A DNA stretch of 64,000 bases, from positions 868,001-932,000 of the forward strand of contig CAVSJR010000001.1 of NCBI GenBank assembly GCA_963728285.1, written 5' to 3'. Made by a program: the position numbers and the translations under genes. Every line of letters begins with the position of its first letter. Position 1 is the stretch's first letter. The notes under the pieces are model-generated. The model was not told where the DNA came from. It saw only the letters and a program-made list of their open reading frames with translations, and ran no database searches. Below are positions 10,360-22,074 of this stretch, piece by piece. This DNA comes from CAVSJR01 sp963728285 (GTDB lineage Bacteria; Actinomycetota; UBA4738; HRBIN12).

Positions 10360-10788
10360 ATGCAGCAGGACATCCGGGAGTCGGTTCGGTCGGTGCCCTT
10401 GTTCCGGGAGCTGTCCGACCGCGAGCTCGGCGAGGTGGTGCAGGTCACCAAGCGCGTCGAGTATCCGGCCGGGGCGACCGTTGCGACCGAGGGAGAGCGC
10501 GGCCTCGGGTTTCACCTGATCCTCGAGGGCAATGCCGAGGTCTCCGTCGGTGGCGCGAGCAGGGGGGTCCTCGGGCCGGGAGACTACTTCGGGGAGATCT
10601 CGCTCCTCGACGGCGGCCCGCGGTCCGCGACCGTGGCCACGACGACGCCCATGCAGACGCTGTCGATCGTCTCCTGGGACTTCGGGCCGCTGCTGGATCG
10701 GCATCCCGCCATGACCAAGAAGCTGCTGCTGGGCCTGTGCGAGATCATCCGTGAGTCCCGCCTCAAGGAGAGGCAGGGGGGCGCCTAG
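10360..10788 (+). CDS. cyclic nucleotide-binding domain protein (single domain)
   Basis: A 142-aa protein made only of a CAP_ED-type beta-barrel: VPLFRELSDRELGEVV, LILEGNAEVSVGG, GDYFGEISLLDGGPRSATV and a helical end. No DNA-binding helix-turn-helix follows, so it is not a CRP regulator by itself. ATG 10360 is chosen over the upstream in-frame ATG at 10285 because GGGGGGA lies just before it. Whether it binds cAMP or another ligand is unknown. Confidence 0.85.
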   Translation: MQQDIRESVRSVPLFRELSDRELGEVVQVTKRVEYPAGATVATEGERGLGFHLILEGNAEVSVGGASRGVLGPGDYFGEISLLDGGPRSATVATTTPMQTLSIVSWDFGPLLDRHPAMTKKLLLGLCEIIRESRLKERQGGA

Positions 10789-10818
10789 GTCCGTCCTCCG
10801 GGAGGCCCTCGACGGACC
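10788..10818. terminator. inverted repeat between convergent genes
   Basis: GGTCCGTC and GACGGACC form an 8-bp stem around a 15-nt loop that contains its own small CCTCC/GGAGG stem. It fills the 34-bp gap between two converging genes and could terminate in both directions. There is no U tract. Confidence 0.45.
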
Positions 10819-10822
10819 CCGG

Positions 10823-11215
10823 CTATCCGACCTGCTGAGGCTGCCGGCGGTCGTCGGTGGCCTCGTTCAGCACCACGACGAGCTCCTCGAGCCCGATGCC
10901 CTTCGCGAGGAAGCCCGAGGCGCCGGCCTCGCGCGCCTCCTTCTCCACGCCGGGGTCCGCATGGGCGGTCAGGATCACGACGGGGAGCTGGGGCTGCTTC
11001 TCGTGGATCTGCTTCATCGCGTCGATCCCGGACAGATCGGGCATCGAGAGGTCCATGAGGACGACGTCGGGCTCCAGGGCGCCCGCCTCCTCACAGGCGG
11101 CGAGGCCACCGCCGGCCTCGCCGGCGACCTCGAACCCGTCCACCATCCTGAGCGCGGACGTCAGAGCCCGGCGAAAGGCAGGGTGATCGTCCACGACCAA
11201 TACGCGCACCGTCAT
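10823..11215 (-). CDS. response regulator, receiver domain only
   Basis: A 130-aa CheY-like receiver with D9/D10, phospho-acceptor D55 in VVLMDLSMPD, T83 and K105. The sequence is of NarL type (VVDDHPAFRRAL) but the usual LuxR-type DNA-binding domain is absent, so output must be through a partner protein. The ribosome site GGTAGGAG precedes the ATG. No histidine kinase is adjacent; the kinase at 28643-30836 is a distant candidate. Confidence 0.9.
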   Translation of the reverse strand: MTVRVLVVDDHPAFRRALTSALRMVDGFEVAGEAGGGLAACEEAGALEPDVVLMDLSMPDLSGIDAMKQIHEKQPQLPVVILTAHADPGVEKEAREAGASGFLAKGIGLEELVVVLNEATDDRRQPQQVG

Positions 11216-11641
11216 CGTCTCCTACCAGGGATACAACGATGCCCTGGGGAAGGCAAAGGGGCCATTCGGGTGTTCTCCGCAGTAGGGACATTGTGCCCAC
11301 CATTCTCCAATTGGGCAACGGGCCGGCCGGGGGGAACTGGAATAGTCCGATCGGACGATGCGTGACTCCCCCATATGTGCGCTCATCCCATCGTGAAGAT
11401 CTTCCGAATACCAAGGGAGAGGCATCGCCGGCCGCCCTCCGGGATAGGAGTCACGGGGGCGACAAAGAAGGGAGCCCGAGGAAGCCGTAACAGAGGCCAC
11501 CGGTATACTGACTCAGCAGGCGCGAACGGAGGCGCCACAAACGCCGCCGGATCGCGTCTCGCGTTGCCTCGGGGGTAGGACGGAGTCCGCGGATCCCCGG
11601 AGCAGGACGAAACGGGCGAAGCGCCCGAGAGGGACTCTCAC
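11216..11641. other. 426-bp intergenic region upstream of clpC
   Basis: This region separates the divergent receiver gene and clpC. I see no convincing gene: the only reading frames are short and match nothing I know. A TATACT hexamer (11504-11509) is a possible -10, but no matching -35 lies 16-18 nt upstream. Just before clpC the sequence GGGCGAAGCGCCC can form a small hairpin ahead of a GAGAGGGA ribosome site. No CtsR, HspR or ClgR operator was recognised. Confidence 0.5.
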
Positions 11642-14119
<2,478 letters not shown>

Positions 14120-14190
14120 CCACGCCCGCTGCACCGGCGGCGGGCTCTCGCTCGCCGATCTCAGGGCCTGCGTAAACGCTCCGGGGGGCG

Positions 14191-14739
14191 ATGCGCGTTC
14201 ATGGCCCCGTGAGCGACACTGAGTCCGCGGCCGGTGGGGTCGGGGTGTCCGTCGAGGAAGACGAGGCACTCGCCTTCGAGGGGTTCTTCCACGATGAGCA
14301 CGAGAACCTCTTCGCCGCCCTGTGGCTGGTCACCCGCAACCGCCACGAGGCCGAGGAGATCATGCAGGACGCCTTCCTCCGGGTCTGGGAGCGGTGGGAC
14401 CGTGTCTCGGGCCTGGAGGATCCGGTCGGCTATCTGTATCGAACCGGCATGAACGTCTTCCGCAGCCGCGCGAGGCGCGCCGCGATCGCGGTGCGAAAGA
14501 CCCTTCACCAGCTGCCGGCCGACGATGGGCTGGCGGCGGTGGAGGAGCGGGAAGCGCTGGTTCGCGCCCTCGCCCCGTTGACCCGGCGGCAGCGCGCGGC
14601 CCTCGTGCTCACCGACGTGCTCGGCTTCACATCCGAGGAGGCAGCTGGCGCGCTCGGCGTCTCGGCGTCGACCGTGCGGGTGCTCGCCGCCCGCGGCCGC
14701 GACGTGTTGAGGAAGGAGATGGGTGAGAACGATGCGTGA
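14191..14739 (+). CDS. ECF-family RNA polymerase sigma factor
   Basis: A 182-aa sigma-70 family protein. Region 2 is visible as RNRHEAEEIMQDAFLRVWER and region 4 as TRRQRAALVLTDVLGFTSEE with the helix ALGVSASTVRVLAARG. ATG 14191 follows a GGGGGG ribosome site; GTG 14209 is an alternative start. It overlaps the next gene by 8 bases, and that membrane protein is its likely partner. Confidence 0.88.
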   Translation: MRVHGPVSDTESAAGGVGVSVEEDEALAFEGFFHDEHENLFAALWLVTRNRHEAEEIMQDAFLRVWERWDRVSGLEDPVGYLYRTGMNVFRSRARRAAIAVRKTLHQLPADDGLAAVEEREALVRALAPLTRRQRAALVLTDVLGFTSEEAAGALGVSASTVRVLAARGRDVLRKEMGENDA

Positions 14740-15770
14740 GAACTCAGACGTGCTCGAGCGGATCCGCCGGCAGGTGGCGGTGCCCTCCCCGGCGTTCGAG
14801 CGCCTCCAGCGCCGCCGAGCCAAGAGGTCGCGCAACGGACGGCTCGCGGCCGGGATCGTCGCGGCCGTGGTTGCGGTGACCGCGATGGGCGGCGCGTTCC
14901 TGGCCACCTCCGGAGGACGCGAAGGCCGACCCGTCGCGGCCGACCGCGGCCACTCGGAAACGTCGCCGCGGTTGATGGCCGGACCGCGGCGAGTACTACT
15001 ACTCCAAGGTCGCGTGGTACTACGCCAACGACCCTGTCCCCGCGGCGTCGAACGGAGAGCCGGCGCTGGATCGCGAGGACGGCAAGCTCGACGGCAGGTG
15101 GCTCGTCGGTCCGTGGACCTCCGAGCTCTGGTACGCGGGAGACGCCTCGGGGCGCCTCGTCTTCACGCCGTACCGGGGAGCCGACGCCGGCAGCGTTGGG
15201 TTCAGCTCGTTCGAGGGATCTCGAGCGGTGGATCGGAGCTACAGGCCGGGCGGGATCCCGCTGGACGACCTCGCATCCACCCTCTCGGCGGATCCCGTCG
15301 AGCTCTACGATCAGCTCGTGGATCGGAGCGCGCCGGGAGGCGCCTCCCCGAACCCGATCGCCACCACGAGTCCGGGCAGAACCCAGGAGGACACGTCCCT
15401 GCTCCGGAGCCTTGACGACATCCTTTCCGGCAACGAGCACTTCTCCACCCCGGAGCTCGAGGCGGCCTTGTTCGACGTCGCGAGCCACATTCCGGACGTC
15501 GTCGTCGAGGGCGGTGTTCTGGACCCGATGGGTCGCCGCGCGACCGCCCTGCGGTGGACCGTGCAGTACGAGGGGCCTCCCGCGACCGTGACGTGGTACT
15601 GGGATGCGTGGTCAAAGCAGTTCATGGGCCGAACGTGGGGCCAGGACGGCCGCGTCTTACAGGCGCAGATCGTCCTCTCGGACGGGATCGCGCGAAGCTC
15701 CGACGACGCGCCCGCCCCGCCCGACGAGTTCTTCCCCACGGCGCAGGGAGATCCGACCTTCGCTCCATAG
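14732..15770 (+). CDS. sigma-factor-linked single-pass membrane protein (CU044_5270-like, one frameshift)
   Basis: The N-terminus (MRENSDVLERIRRQVAVPSP) has a cytoplasmic segment followed by one membrane helix (LAAGIVAAVVAVTAMGGAF). The rest lies in another frame that begins GEYYYSKVAWYYAND and runs to 15770. Dropping one base near 14983-14986 joins them (LMAGRGEYYY) to give 345 aa. The architecture and the position behind an ECF sigma gene resemble the CU044_5270 family of actinobacteria. An anti-sigma or sensor role is inference. Confidence 0.65.
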
Positions 15771-15788
15771 CCCCACGTCGCCGCGGGA

Positions 15789-16535
15789 CTAGGTCGGCTC
15801 GACCCACAGGTCGGCGAACTCGAACCCGGTCCACAGATCCGACGCGATGCGCTCCGCGTCTCGCTCGACGCCCATCCTTCGGAAGAACGTGCACAGGTTC
15901 CCCACGTCGCGCGCCAGCAGCTCCGGCGCGTTGGCGTTGAATCGGGGATCGATCGCCTGTGGGAAGTCGATGATCGTCGGCGTCCCGTCCCACCACAGCA
16001 CGTTGTAGGCCGACAGATCACCGTGGATCACGTTGTGCAGCAGGAAGATTCCGACGTTCCGGAGCAGACGCTCCAGGGCCTCGGCCGCCTCATCCTCGTG
16101 AAGCCGAACCTGGCGCAGCTGCGGGGCCGACGCGTCCTCGTCCCCGACGTGGGTCATGAGCAGGCCGGCCGACGAGCGGGCGATGGGCCGGGGGACGTCC
16201 GCGCCGACGGCGTGGAGCGCTCGCAGCGTCATCCATTCGTGCTCGATCCACGCCCCGTGAGCGAGCTCGCGTCCGACGCGGTGCTTCGCCTCCATCGCCT
16301 TGACCTCGCTCGTGCGTTTGCGATAGCGGCCCTCGAGGTAGACGGCGTCGTTGCGGAATCGTCGATGATGCCGCGGTCGCAGCATCTTCGCCACCGCGGC
16401 GTCCGCGCCGCCGGTGAGGTGTGGCGTCGCGCGGCAGAGGTAGACGTCGGCCTCCTTGCCGCTCCTGATGGGTCGAATGATCTCGGTGATGAGTCCCTCG
16501 TCGAGGAAGTCATCGAAGAGCACGGTGTCCTGCAC
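15789..16535 (-). CDS. RIO-type serine/threonine protein kinase
   Basis: A 248-aa RIO1-family kinase. It has the RIO glycine-loop equivalent SGKEADVYLC, catalytic loop VIHGDLSAYNVLWW and metal-binding IIDFPQAID. The start is taken at GTG 16535 (VQDTVLFDDFL), preceded by CGGAGGCG; the frame continues upstream but without RIO similarity. RIO kinases act in ribosome maturation in archaea and eukaryotes; bacterial members have no settled substrate. Confidence 0.9.
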   Translation of the reverse strand: MQDTVLFDDFLDEGLITEIIRPIRSGKEADVYLCRATPHLTGGADAAVAKMLRPRHHRRFRNDAVYLEGRYRKRTSEVKAMEAKHRVGRELAHGAWIEHEWMTLRALHAVGADVPRPIARSSAGLLMTHVGDEDASAPQLRQVRLHEDEAAEALERLLRNVGIFLLHNVIHGDLSAYNVLWWDGTPTIIDFPQAIDPRFNANAPELLARDVGNLCTFFRRMGVERDAERIASDLWTGFEFADLWVEPT

Positions 16536-16807
16536 CTGATCGCCTCCGTGATGTCGTCTGACGGACGGTCCCGACGGGCGCCGTCGCGAGTCGCATCCAG
16601 GGGACGGGGGATCGATCTCGGAGCTGGGTGGGCGAAGCGGTGCGGAGCCGAGTCGCCTACGGACTCGAGGGATGCGCTCTGACGGCGCGCGGGGCACTCA
16701 CACTGGCAGTCATCGGTCATCCCTCCTTTGCATCGTCGTCTGCGTTCGGCCTTCGGACGCGATCCTACCTGTTGGCACGACGGCGTTCCAGCCCTCAGGA
16801 TGTCGGC

Positions 16808-18172
16808 ATGTCCGACCGAGCATTCGATCCGGCGGTGGTCAGCAAGCTCACCGACGAGGAGGACGCGCGCTTCGTGGCCGAGCGTCCCCGGTCGCGGGCC
16901 CTGCTGGAACGCGCTCGCGGCGCCATGCCCAACGGGGTGCCCATGTCGTGGTTCGCCAGCTCGTATGCGCACGGGCCGCTGTTCGTGGCGCGCGGCGAGG
17001 GCGCTCGCTTCACCGACGTCGACGGCAACGAGTACTCGGACTTCAACATCGCCGACATGAGCATGTTCTGCGGGTACGCGCCCGAGCCGGTCGTCCGGGC
17101 CGTCGCCGAGCGCATGGCCGCCGGAAGCCAGTTCCTGCTCCCGACCGAGGATTCGGTCTGGGTCGCCGAGGAGCTCGCCGCGCGGTTCGGCCTGCCGAAG
17201 TGGCAGTTCACGCTGTCCGCGTCGCAGGCCAACGTCGAGGCGATTCGAGTGGCCCGGGTCCGGACCGGCCGCGACGTCGTGCTGATGTTCGAGGGGAAAT
17301 ATCACGGCCACTTCGACCAGGGACTGGTCGAGCTGCGCGATGGGAGGCCGGTCCCGGAGGAGCCCGGCCTGCCGAACGACGTGACCCGGCACACCCGGGT
17401 CATCCCGTTCAACGACCCCGGCGCACTCGAAGAGGCGCTGCGGCCCAGGGACGTCGCCCTGGTCATGGCCGAGCCCGTGATGACCAACAACCACGGGCTC
17501 GTCCTGCCCGAGCCGGGGTTCCACGCCTCGCTGCGATCCATCACCAGCGAGACGGGGACGCTGCTGTGCCTGGACGAGACGCACACGCAGGTGTGCGGGC
17601 CCGGCGGCCTCACCCGCATCTGGGGCCTGGAGCCGGATCTGCTGTCGTCCGGGAAGTCGGTCGCGGGGGGCGTTCCGTTCGGCACGTACGGGATGACCGA
17701 CGAGGTGGCGACCGTGCTCGAGCAGGACGATCGGCGTGCCGGAACCAACCATGGGACGGTGGCCACCGGCGGGACCTTGTTCGGCAACGCGCTCTCGATG
17801 GCCGCCGCCCGGGCGACGCTGAGCGAGGTCCTCACGACCGAGGCGTACCGGCACGCGGCCGAGCTGGGCGGCAGGCTGGCGGACGGGCTGGAGGCCGCGC
17901 TTGCGGGCGCGGGGCTCGAGTGGTTCGTCCACCGGCTGTACGCGCGATCGGGAACGGTGTTCGCGCCGACGCCGCCGCGCGATGCCCGGGAGGCGGAGGC
18001 GAGCGAGGACGCGCAGCTGACGAACCTCTTCCGGGTCTGGCTCGCGAACCGGGGGGTCTGGGAGGCGATCCCCGGCGCGGGCCCGACCGTCCCGGTGCCG
18101 GCGACGGGCGAGGACGTGGACCGGTACGTGCGGGCCTACGGCTCCCTCGTTCGTGAGCTCACCCGGGCGTGA
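16808..18172 (+). CDS. class III aminotransferase, glutamate-1-semialdehyde aminomutase-like
   Basis: A 454-aa PLP-dependent fold-type I enzyme. It shows the substrate/PLP segment NGVPMSWF, the PLP-phosphate region LSASQANVEAI, LCLDETHTQVCGPGG with the pyridine-binding Asp, and the Schiff-base lysine in LLSSGKSVAGGVPFG. Similarity is to the HemL/aspartate-aminotransferase family, but no haem genes are nearby, so the substrate is open. The ATG at 16808 begins the conserved region. Confidence 0.88.
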   Translation: MSDRAFDPAVVSKLTDEEDARFVAERPRSRALLERARGAMPNGVPMSWFASSYAHGPLFVARGEGARFTDVDGNEYSDFNIADMSMFCGYAPEPVVRAVAERMAAGSQFLLPTEDSVWVAEELAARFGLPKWQFTLSASQANVEAIRVARVRTGRDVVLMFEGKYHGHFDQGLVELRDGRPVPEEPGLPNDVTRHTRVIPFNDPGALEEALRPRDVALVMAEPVMTNNHGLVLPEPGFHASLRSITSETGTLLCLDETHTQVCGPGGLTRIWGLEPDLLSSGKSVAGGVPFGTYGMTDEVATVLEQDDRRAGTNHGTVATGGTLFGNALSMAAARATLSEVLTTEAYRHAAELGGRLADGLEAALAGAGLEWFVHRLYARSGTVFAPTPPRDAREAEASEDAQLTNLFRVWLANRGVWEAIPGAGPTVPVPATGEDVDRYVRAYGSLVRELTRA

Positions 18173-18222
18173 GGCGCGCGGCACGAACGCTCGATCTGGA
18201 CGGGACTGTCGTAGCGCCCGGA

Positions 18223-18228
18223 TAGGGT
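18223..18228 (+). promoter_or_regulatory. putative -10 box (TAGGGT) for radA, leaderless type
   Basis: TAGGGT ends 7 nt before the ATG of radA with no Shine-Dalgarno sequence between. Confidence 0.45.
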
Positions 18229-18235
18229 CGGCGCG

Positions 18236-19688
18236 ATGAAGGTCCGGACGCTCCTCGAGTGCAACGAGTGCCGCCAGCAGGTGGCCCGGTGGGTCGGGCG
18301 TTGTCCGGGGTGCGGAGGCTGGGGGACCATCCACGAGGCAGCGCCCGCCGGCGCCGCCGGGTCGTCCGCGTCGCTGCAGACCCTCGCACCGGATGCCGAG
18401 GACGAGCCTCGAGCCTCGACCGGGTTCGCCGGCGTCGACCGCGTGCTCGGCGACGGCCTCGTCCCCGGATCCGTCACGCTGCTCGCCGGAGAGCCGGGCA
18501 TCGGCAAGTCCACCCTCCTGCTCCAGCTGGTCGCCAACCTGTCGGCGGCCGGGCACCCGTGCGTGCTCGCCTCGGGCGAGGAGTCTCGAGCACAGGTGGC
18601 TCGTCGCGCCCGGCGGGTTGGGATCGACGGCCGCGCGATCTCCTACCTCCCCGGCCGAGAGCTCGCGGACGTCCTCCGGACCGTTCACGCGGCCGGTCCC
18701 TTCCTCCTCGCCGTGGATTCCATCCAGGCGTTGCGCGACGCCGACGCCTCCTCCATGCCCGGAGGCCCGTCCCAGGTGCGGTCCTGCACGGATGCCCTCG
18801 TCGGACTCGCGAAGAGCACGGGGATCGCCGTGCTCCTCACCGGCCACGTGACGAAGGACGGCGACCTGGCCGGACCGCGGACGCTGGAGCACGCCGTCGA
18901 CGTCGTGTTGACGTTCGACGGCGACCCGCGCTCGGGCCTGCGGATGCTCACGGGCGGCAAGAACCGATTCGGGCGAGAGGGCGAGGTCGCATGGTTCGAG
19001 ATGGCCGTGCATGGCCTCCGGGAGATCGATCCGGTGGGGCTGTTTCGCTCCGGATGCGGGGAGCCGGGGTCGGCCACCGGGCTTCCGCTGGCCGGCCGCC
19101 GAGCGTTGGCGGTCGAGGTCCAGGCGCTGATCTCGCCCGGCGACGGTCCGGGACGCCGCCAGGTCGCCGGCCTCGATGCGCGGCGGTTCCAGCTGGTCGC
19201 GGCGGTCCTCGACCGGATCGTGCCGGGGCCGCTTCTTCGAGGGGACCTCTTCGGCGCCTCGCTGGGGGGCGTCCGGATCGACGACCCGGGCTGCGACCTG
19301 GCGATGGCGGCGGCGCTCGTGTCCGCGGCGACCGGGATTCCGACCCCGCCCGACTCGGCCTTCGTCGGCGAGGTCGGGCTGACGGGCCGCGTCAGGCCGG
19401 CCTCCGGCATGGCGCACCGGCTGGCCGCCGCCAGGGCGGCCGGCTGCTCCCGGGTGTTCGCCGCGGGCGAGCCGGTCCCGGCCGAGGACCTCCTCGTGAT
19501 CCCGGTGGCCCAGTGTGCTGGACGCCCTATCCTGGGTAGAGCCGCCCGAGGAGGCGGCGGGCTCGGACCGCCCGGTCCCAGGCACGGGAGACACCCCCGG
19601 CCTAGGGCCGCTGACCTGGGGGAATAGCCCTCTGACCTGCGGTTTCACTTGCGGGGGAGGGTCCCTCCGTGTTAGTCTTTGTGACTAG
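18236..19688 (+). CDS. radA: DNA repair protein RadA (C-terminal frameshift)
   Basis: Branch-migration helicase acting in recombination. The N-terminal zinc finger (CNECRQQVARWVGRCPGCG), Walker A GEPGIGKST, the RadA signature KNRFGREGEV and the Lon-like C-terminal domain are visible. As written the frame ends at 19627 with an unrelated tail after IPVAQ. Removing one base near 19513 (CAGTGTG read as CATGTG) restores IPVAHVLDALSWVEPPEEAA and extends the frame to 19688, 483 aa, so the last codons overlap the carD promoter. GC-rich context and the exact family fit make a one-base insertion likely. Confidence 0.93.
19649..19678 (+). promoter_or_regulatory. putative carD promoter (TTGCGG-18-TAGTCT)
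   Basis: TTGCGG (19649-19654) and TAGTCT (19673-19678) are separated by 18 bp. The predicted transcript would have a leader of about 35-40 nt before the carD GTG, including its ribosome site. In the repaired radA frame this promoter lies within radA's last codons. Confidence 0.55.
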
Positions 19689-19722
19689 TCCACGAGTTTT
19701 CCACTTCTGCCGAGGGGGTCGT

Positions 19723-20232
19723 GTGTTCCGCAAGGGCGATACGGTCGTGCATCCGGAGCACGGCGCCGCAGTCATCGAAGAGCTACGAGAACGCGAGTTC
19801 CTGGGGGAGAAGAGGAAATACCTCGTCCTTCGCGTCGCCTACGGCGACCTCACCCTGATGGTGCCCGTGGACAACACCGAGGAGGTCGGCCTGCGTCAGG
19901 TGATGAGCAAGGCCGAGGTCAAGAAGGTCCTCAACGTCTTGAAGCAGGACGAATCCACCATGGCCGCCAACTGGAGCAGGCGGTTCAAGAACAACATGGA
20001 GAAGCTCCACTCGGGGGACCCGTATCAGGTCGCCGAGGTGCTGCGAAACCTCTCGATCCGGGAGAGGGAGAAGGGCCTGTCGGCCGGCGAGAAGCGCATG
20101 GTCACGAAGGCTCGCCAGATCCTGATCTCGGAGCTCAGCTACAGCACGGGCGGCACCGAGGATGACGCCGAGGCGATGATCGACAAGGTCATCGAGGAGG
20201 CCCACGGCTCCAAGGTCCCCGCCGAGATCTGA
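19723..20232 (+). CDS. carD: CarD-family transcriptional regulator
   Basis: RNA-polymerase-binding protein that stabilises open complexes. The protein is 169 aa from GTG 19723, behind CGAGGGGG; the frame extends upstream to 19669 but family similarity begins at MFRKGDTVVHPEHGAAVIEE. The N-terminal Tudor-like RNAP-interaction domain (EYLVL-type KYLVLRVAYGDLTLMVPVDN) is followed by the helical DNA-binding domain with the conserved Trp in AANWSRRFKNN. In mycobacteria carD also precedes ispD and ispF. Confidence 0.95.
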   Translation: MFRKGDTVVHPEHGAAVIEELREREFLGEKRKYLVLRVAYGDLTLMVPVDNTEEVGLRQVMSKAEVKKVLNVLKQDESTMAANWSRRFKNNMEKLHSGDPYQVAEVLRNLSIREREKGLSAGEKRMVTKARQILISELSYSTGGTEDDAEAMIDKVIEEAHGSKVPAEI

Positions 20233-20284
20233 CGGCCGGGATGCCCTTGCTTCGCCGGCGCCGGCGGGGCACGCTCGTGGTCCG

Positions 20285-21367
20285 TTGACGGAGCAACCCC
20301 AGCCGACGCAGCCTCCGGCGAAGCGGACGCGTGGACCCCTCGTCGAGGGCGTCCGCCTCGTCTTCATCGCCCTGCTGGCCACGGGCGGCTATCAACTCGG
20401 AACCGAGACCGGTCGCGAGAGCCCCGCGCGAACGGCGCTGTTCGTCCTGCTCGGCTCCGGCGTCGGCTACGTGGTCGGGGGCGTCGTCGGGCGCCTCACG
20501 GGGCGCACCGTGTCCGGCCTGGAGCGCGAGCTGCGACGGACGCCGGCCGCCTCGCTCGTCGCCGGCGTCGTGGGGTTGCTGGTCGGCCTCGTGATCTCCG
20601 CGCTGGTGATGCTGCCGCTGCTCCAGCTCCCCGCGGCCGCGGCGTGGCCCTCCATCGTGTTCGTGTACCTGACGCTCGGCTCCCTCGGGTTCGGGCTGGC
20701 TCGCGCGAGGGCCGACGAGATCTTCGCCCTCTTCGGCCTGAAGCCCCGGGCCGCAGGCGCGACGCACGGCGACATCACCGTGATCGACACGAGCGCCCTC
20801 ATCGACGGTCGCGTCGCCGATCTCGTCAACACGGGGTTTCTGAGCGGCACGATGCTGCTGCACGAGGGCGTGCTCACCGAGCTGCAGTCGATCGCGGATT
20901 CGTCGGATCTGCGCCGCCGCGTGCGAGGCAGGCGCGGGCTCGACGTCCTCGCCGAGCTCCAGCGGTCGCCGACGCTCGAGTTCTCCCTCGTGGAGGAGCC
21001 GGGCGCCGGCGACGTCGACGCCGCGCTCGTCCGACTCGCCCGGGAGCGAGGAGGCACGCTCATCACCGTCGACGCCAACCTCGCGAAGGTGGCGGAGGCC
21101 GTCCGCGTCCCGGTGCGCCAGGTGCACGCGCTGGCCGCGGCGCTCCGGCCGCCGTTCGCCCCCGGGGACGAGATGCAGATCCATCTGATCAAGGAGGGCC
21201 GCGACTCGGGCCAGGCGGTCGGCTATCTCGACGACGGCACCATGGTGGTCGTGGAGCGCGCGACCGAGCGCATCGGGCACGATGCCGACATCCGCGTGAC
21301 GAACGTCATCCAGACCACGACCGGGCGGATGGTCTTCGCCGCGCTGGTGAGCGCGGACGGCCCCTGA
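20285..21367 (+). CDS. PIN and TRAM domain membrane protein (YacL-like)
   Basis: A 360-aa protein with about four membrane helices in the first 145 residues, then a PIN nuclease domain starting VIDTSALIDGRVADL with the acidic metal residues, and a TRAM domain near the end (GQAVGYLDDGTMVVVE). This is the PilT-N/YacL type often found between carD and ispD. The start codon is TTG 20285. The last base of its stop is the A of the ispD ATG. An RNase role is expected from PIN residues but untested for this group. Confidence 0.9.
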   Translation: MTEQPQPTQPPAKRTRGPLVEGVRLVFIALLATGGYQLGTETGRESPARTALFVLLGSGVGYVVGGVVGRLTGRTVSGLERELRRTPAASLVAGVVGLLVGLVISALVMLPLLQLPAAAAWPSIVFVYLTLGSLGFGLARARADEIFALFGLKPRAAGATHGDITVIDTSALIDGRVADLVNTGFLSGTMLLHEGVLTELQSIADSSDLRRRVRGRRGLDVLAELQRSPTLEFSLVEEPGAGDVDAALVRLARERGGTLITVDANLAKVAEAVRVPVRQVHALAAALRPPFAPGDEMQIHLIKEGRDSGQAVGYLDDGTMVVVERATERIGHDADIRVTNVIQTTTGRMVFAALVSADGP

Positions 21368-22074
21368 TGGCTCCCAGGGCGGTCGCCCTGATCCTCGCGG
21401 CGGGCGCGGGCGAGCGGGTCGGAGGCGGGAGTCCCAAGGGCTTCCTCGAGATCGGGGGTCGCCCGATGGTCGCGGTCGCCGCCGTCGCCGCCGCGGCGTG
21501 CCCCGAGGTCGGCTCGCTCGTGGTGACGACGCCGACGGGGCTCGAGCATCGGGCGGCCGACATCGTCGCCTCCGTGGACAAGCCCGTCCGCGTCGTCGAG
21601 GGAGGCGCCTCGCGGCAGGCGTCGGTGCGCCTCGCCCTCGCGGCGCTTCCATCGCTTCGATCCGATGATGTCGTCGCGATCCACGACGCGGCGCGTCCGT
21701 TCGCCACCGCGGCGTTGTTCTCGGCCGTCATCTCGGCGGTTCGGGACGCCGAGCTCGGGGTGGCGGGCGCGATCCCTGTCGTCCCCGTCGCGGACACCTT
21801 GAAGCGGGTCGTGGGAACGGACGTCCTCGACGGCGAGCCGCGGGACGACCTCCGGGCGGCGCAGACACCGCAGGCCTTCAGGATCGAGGCGCTCCGGGAC
21901 GCGCACGAGCGCGCCGAGTCCGAGGGGCGCGAGTTCACCGACGACGCCGGCGTCGTCGGCTGGGCGGGCGGGCGGATCGTCGCTGTCCCGGGCGACCCGC
22001 GGAACTTCAAGATCACGACGCAGGACGACCTGCTTCGAGCCGACGCGCTGCTGTGGGGGTCGGCGCGTGCCTGA
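21367..22074 (+). CDS. ispD: 2-C-methyl-D-erythritol 4-phosphate cytidylyltransferase IspD
   Basis: Third step of the MEP isoprenoid pathway, making CDP-methylerythritol. The protein is 235 aa from ATG 21367 (TGATG overlap with the PIN-TRAM gene). Motifs include ALILAAGAGERVG with PKGFLEIGGRP, GGASRQASV, IHDAARPF, and TPQAFR. The next gene is ispF, so two consecutive MEP functions are coupled. Confidence 0.95.
   Translation: MAPRAVALILAAGAGERVGGGSPKGFLEIGGRPMVAVAAVAAAACPEVGSLVVTTPTGLEHRAADIVASVDKPVRVVEGGASRQASVRLALAALPSLRSDDVVAIHDAARPFATAALFSAVISAVRDAELGVAGAIPVVPVADTLKRVVGTDVLDGEPRDDLRAAQTPQAFRIEALRDAHERAESEGREFTDDAGVVGWAGGRIVAVPGDPRNFKITTQDDLLRADALLWGSARA

Noticed and set aside
11222..11500. 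92-aa minus-strand frame with a CPYCG motif upstream of clpC
   Set aside because: One CxxC alone, no ribosome site, no family likeness and low coding character; left as intergenic.
16536..16697. N-terminal extension of the RIO kinase to 16697
   Set aside because: No similarity to RIO proteins, basic low-complexity translation, and a well placed GGAGG before GTG 16535.
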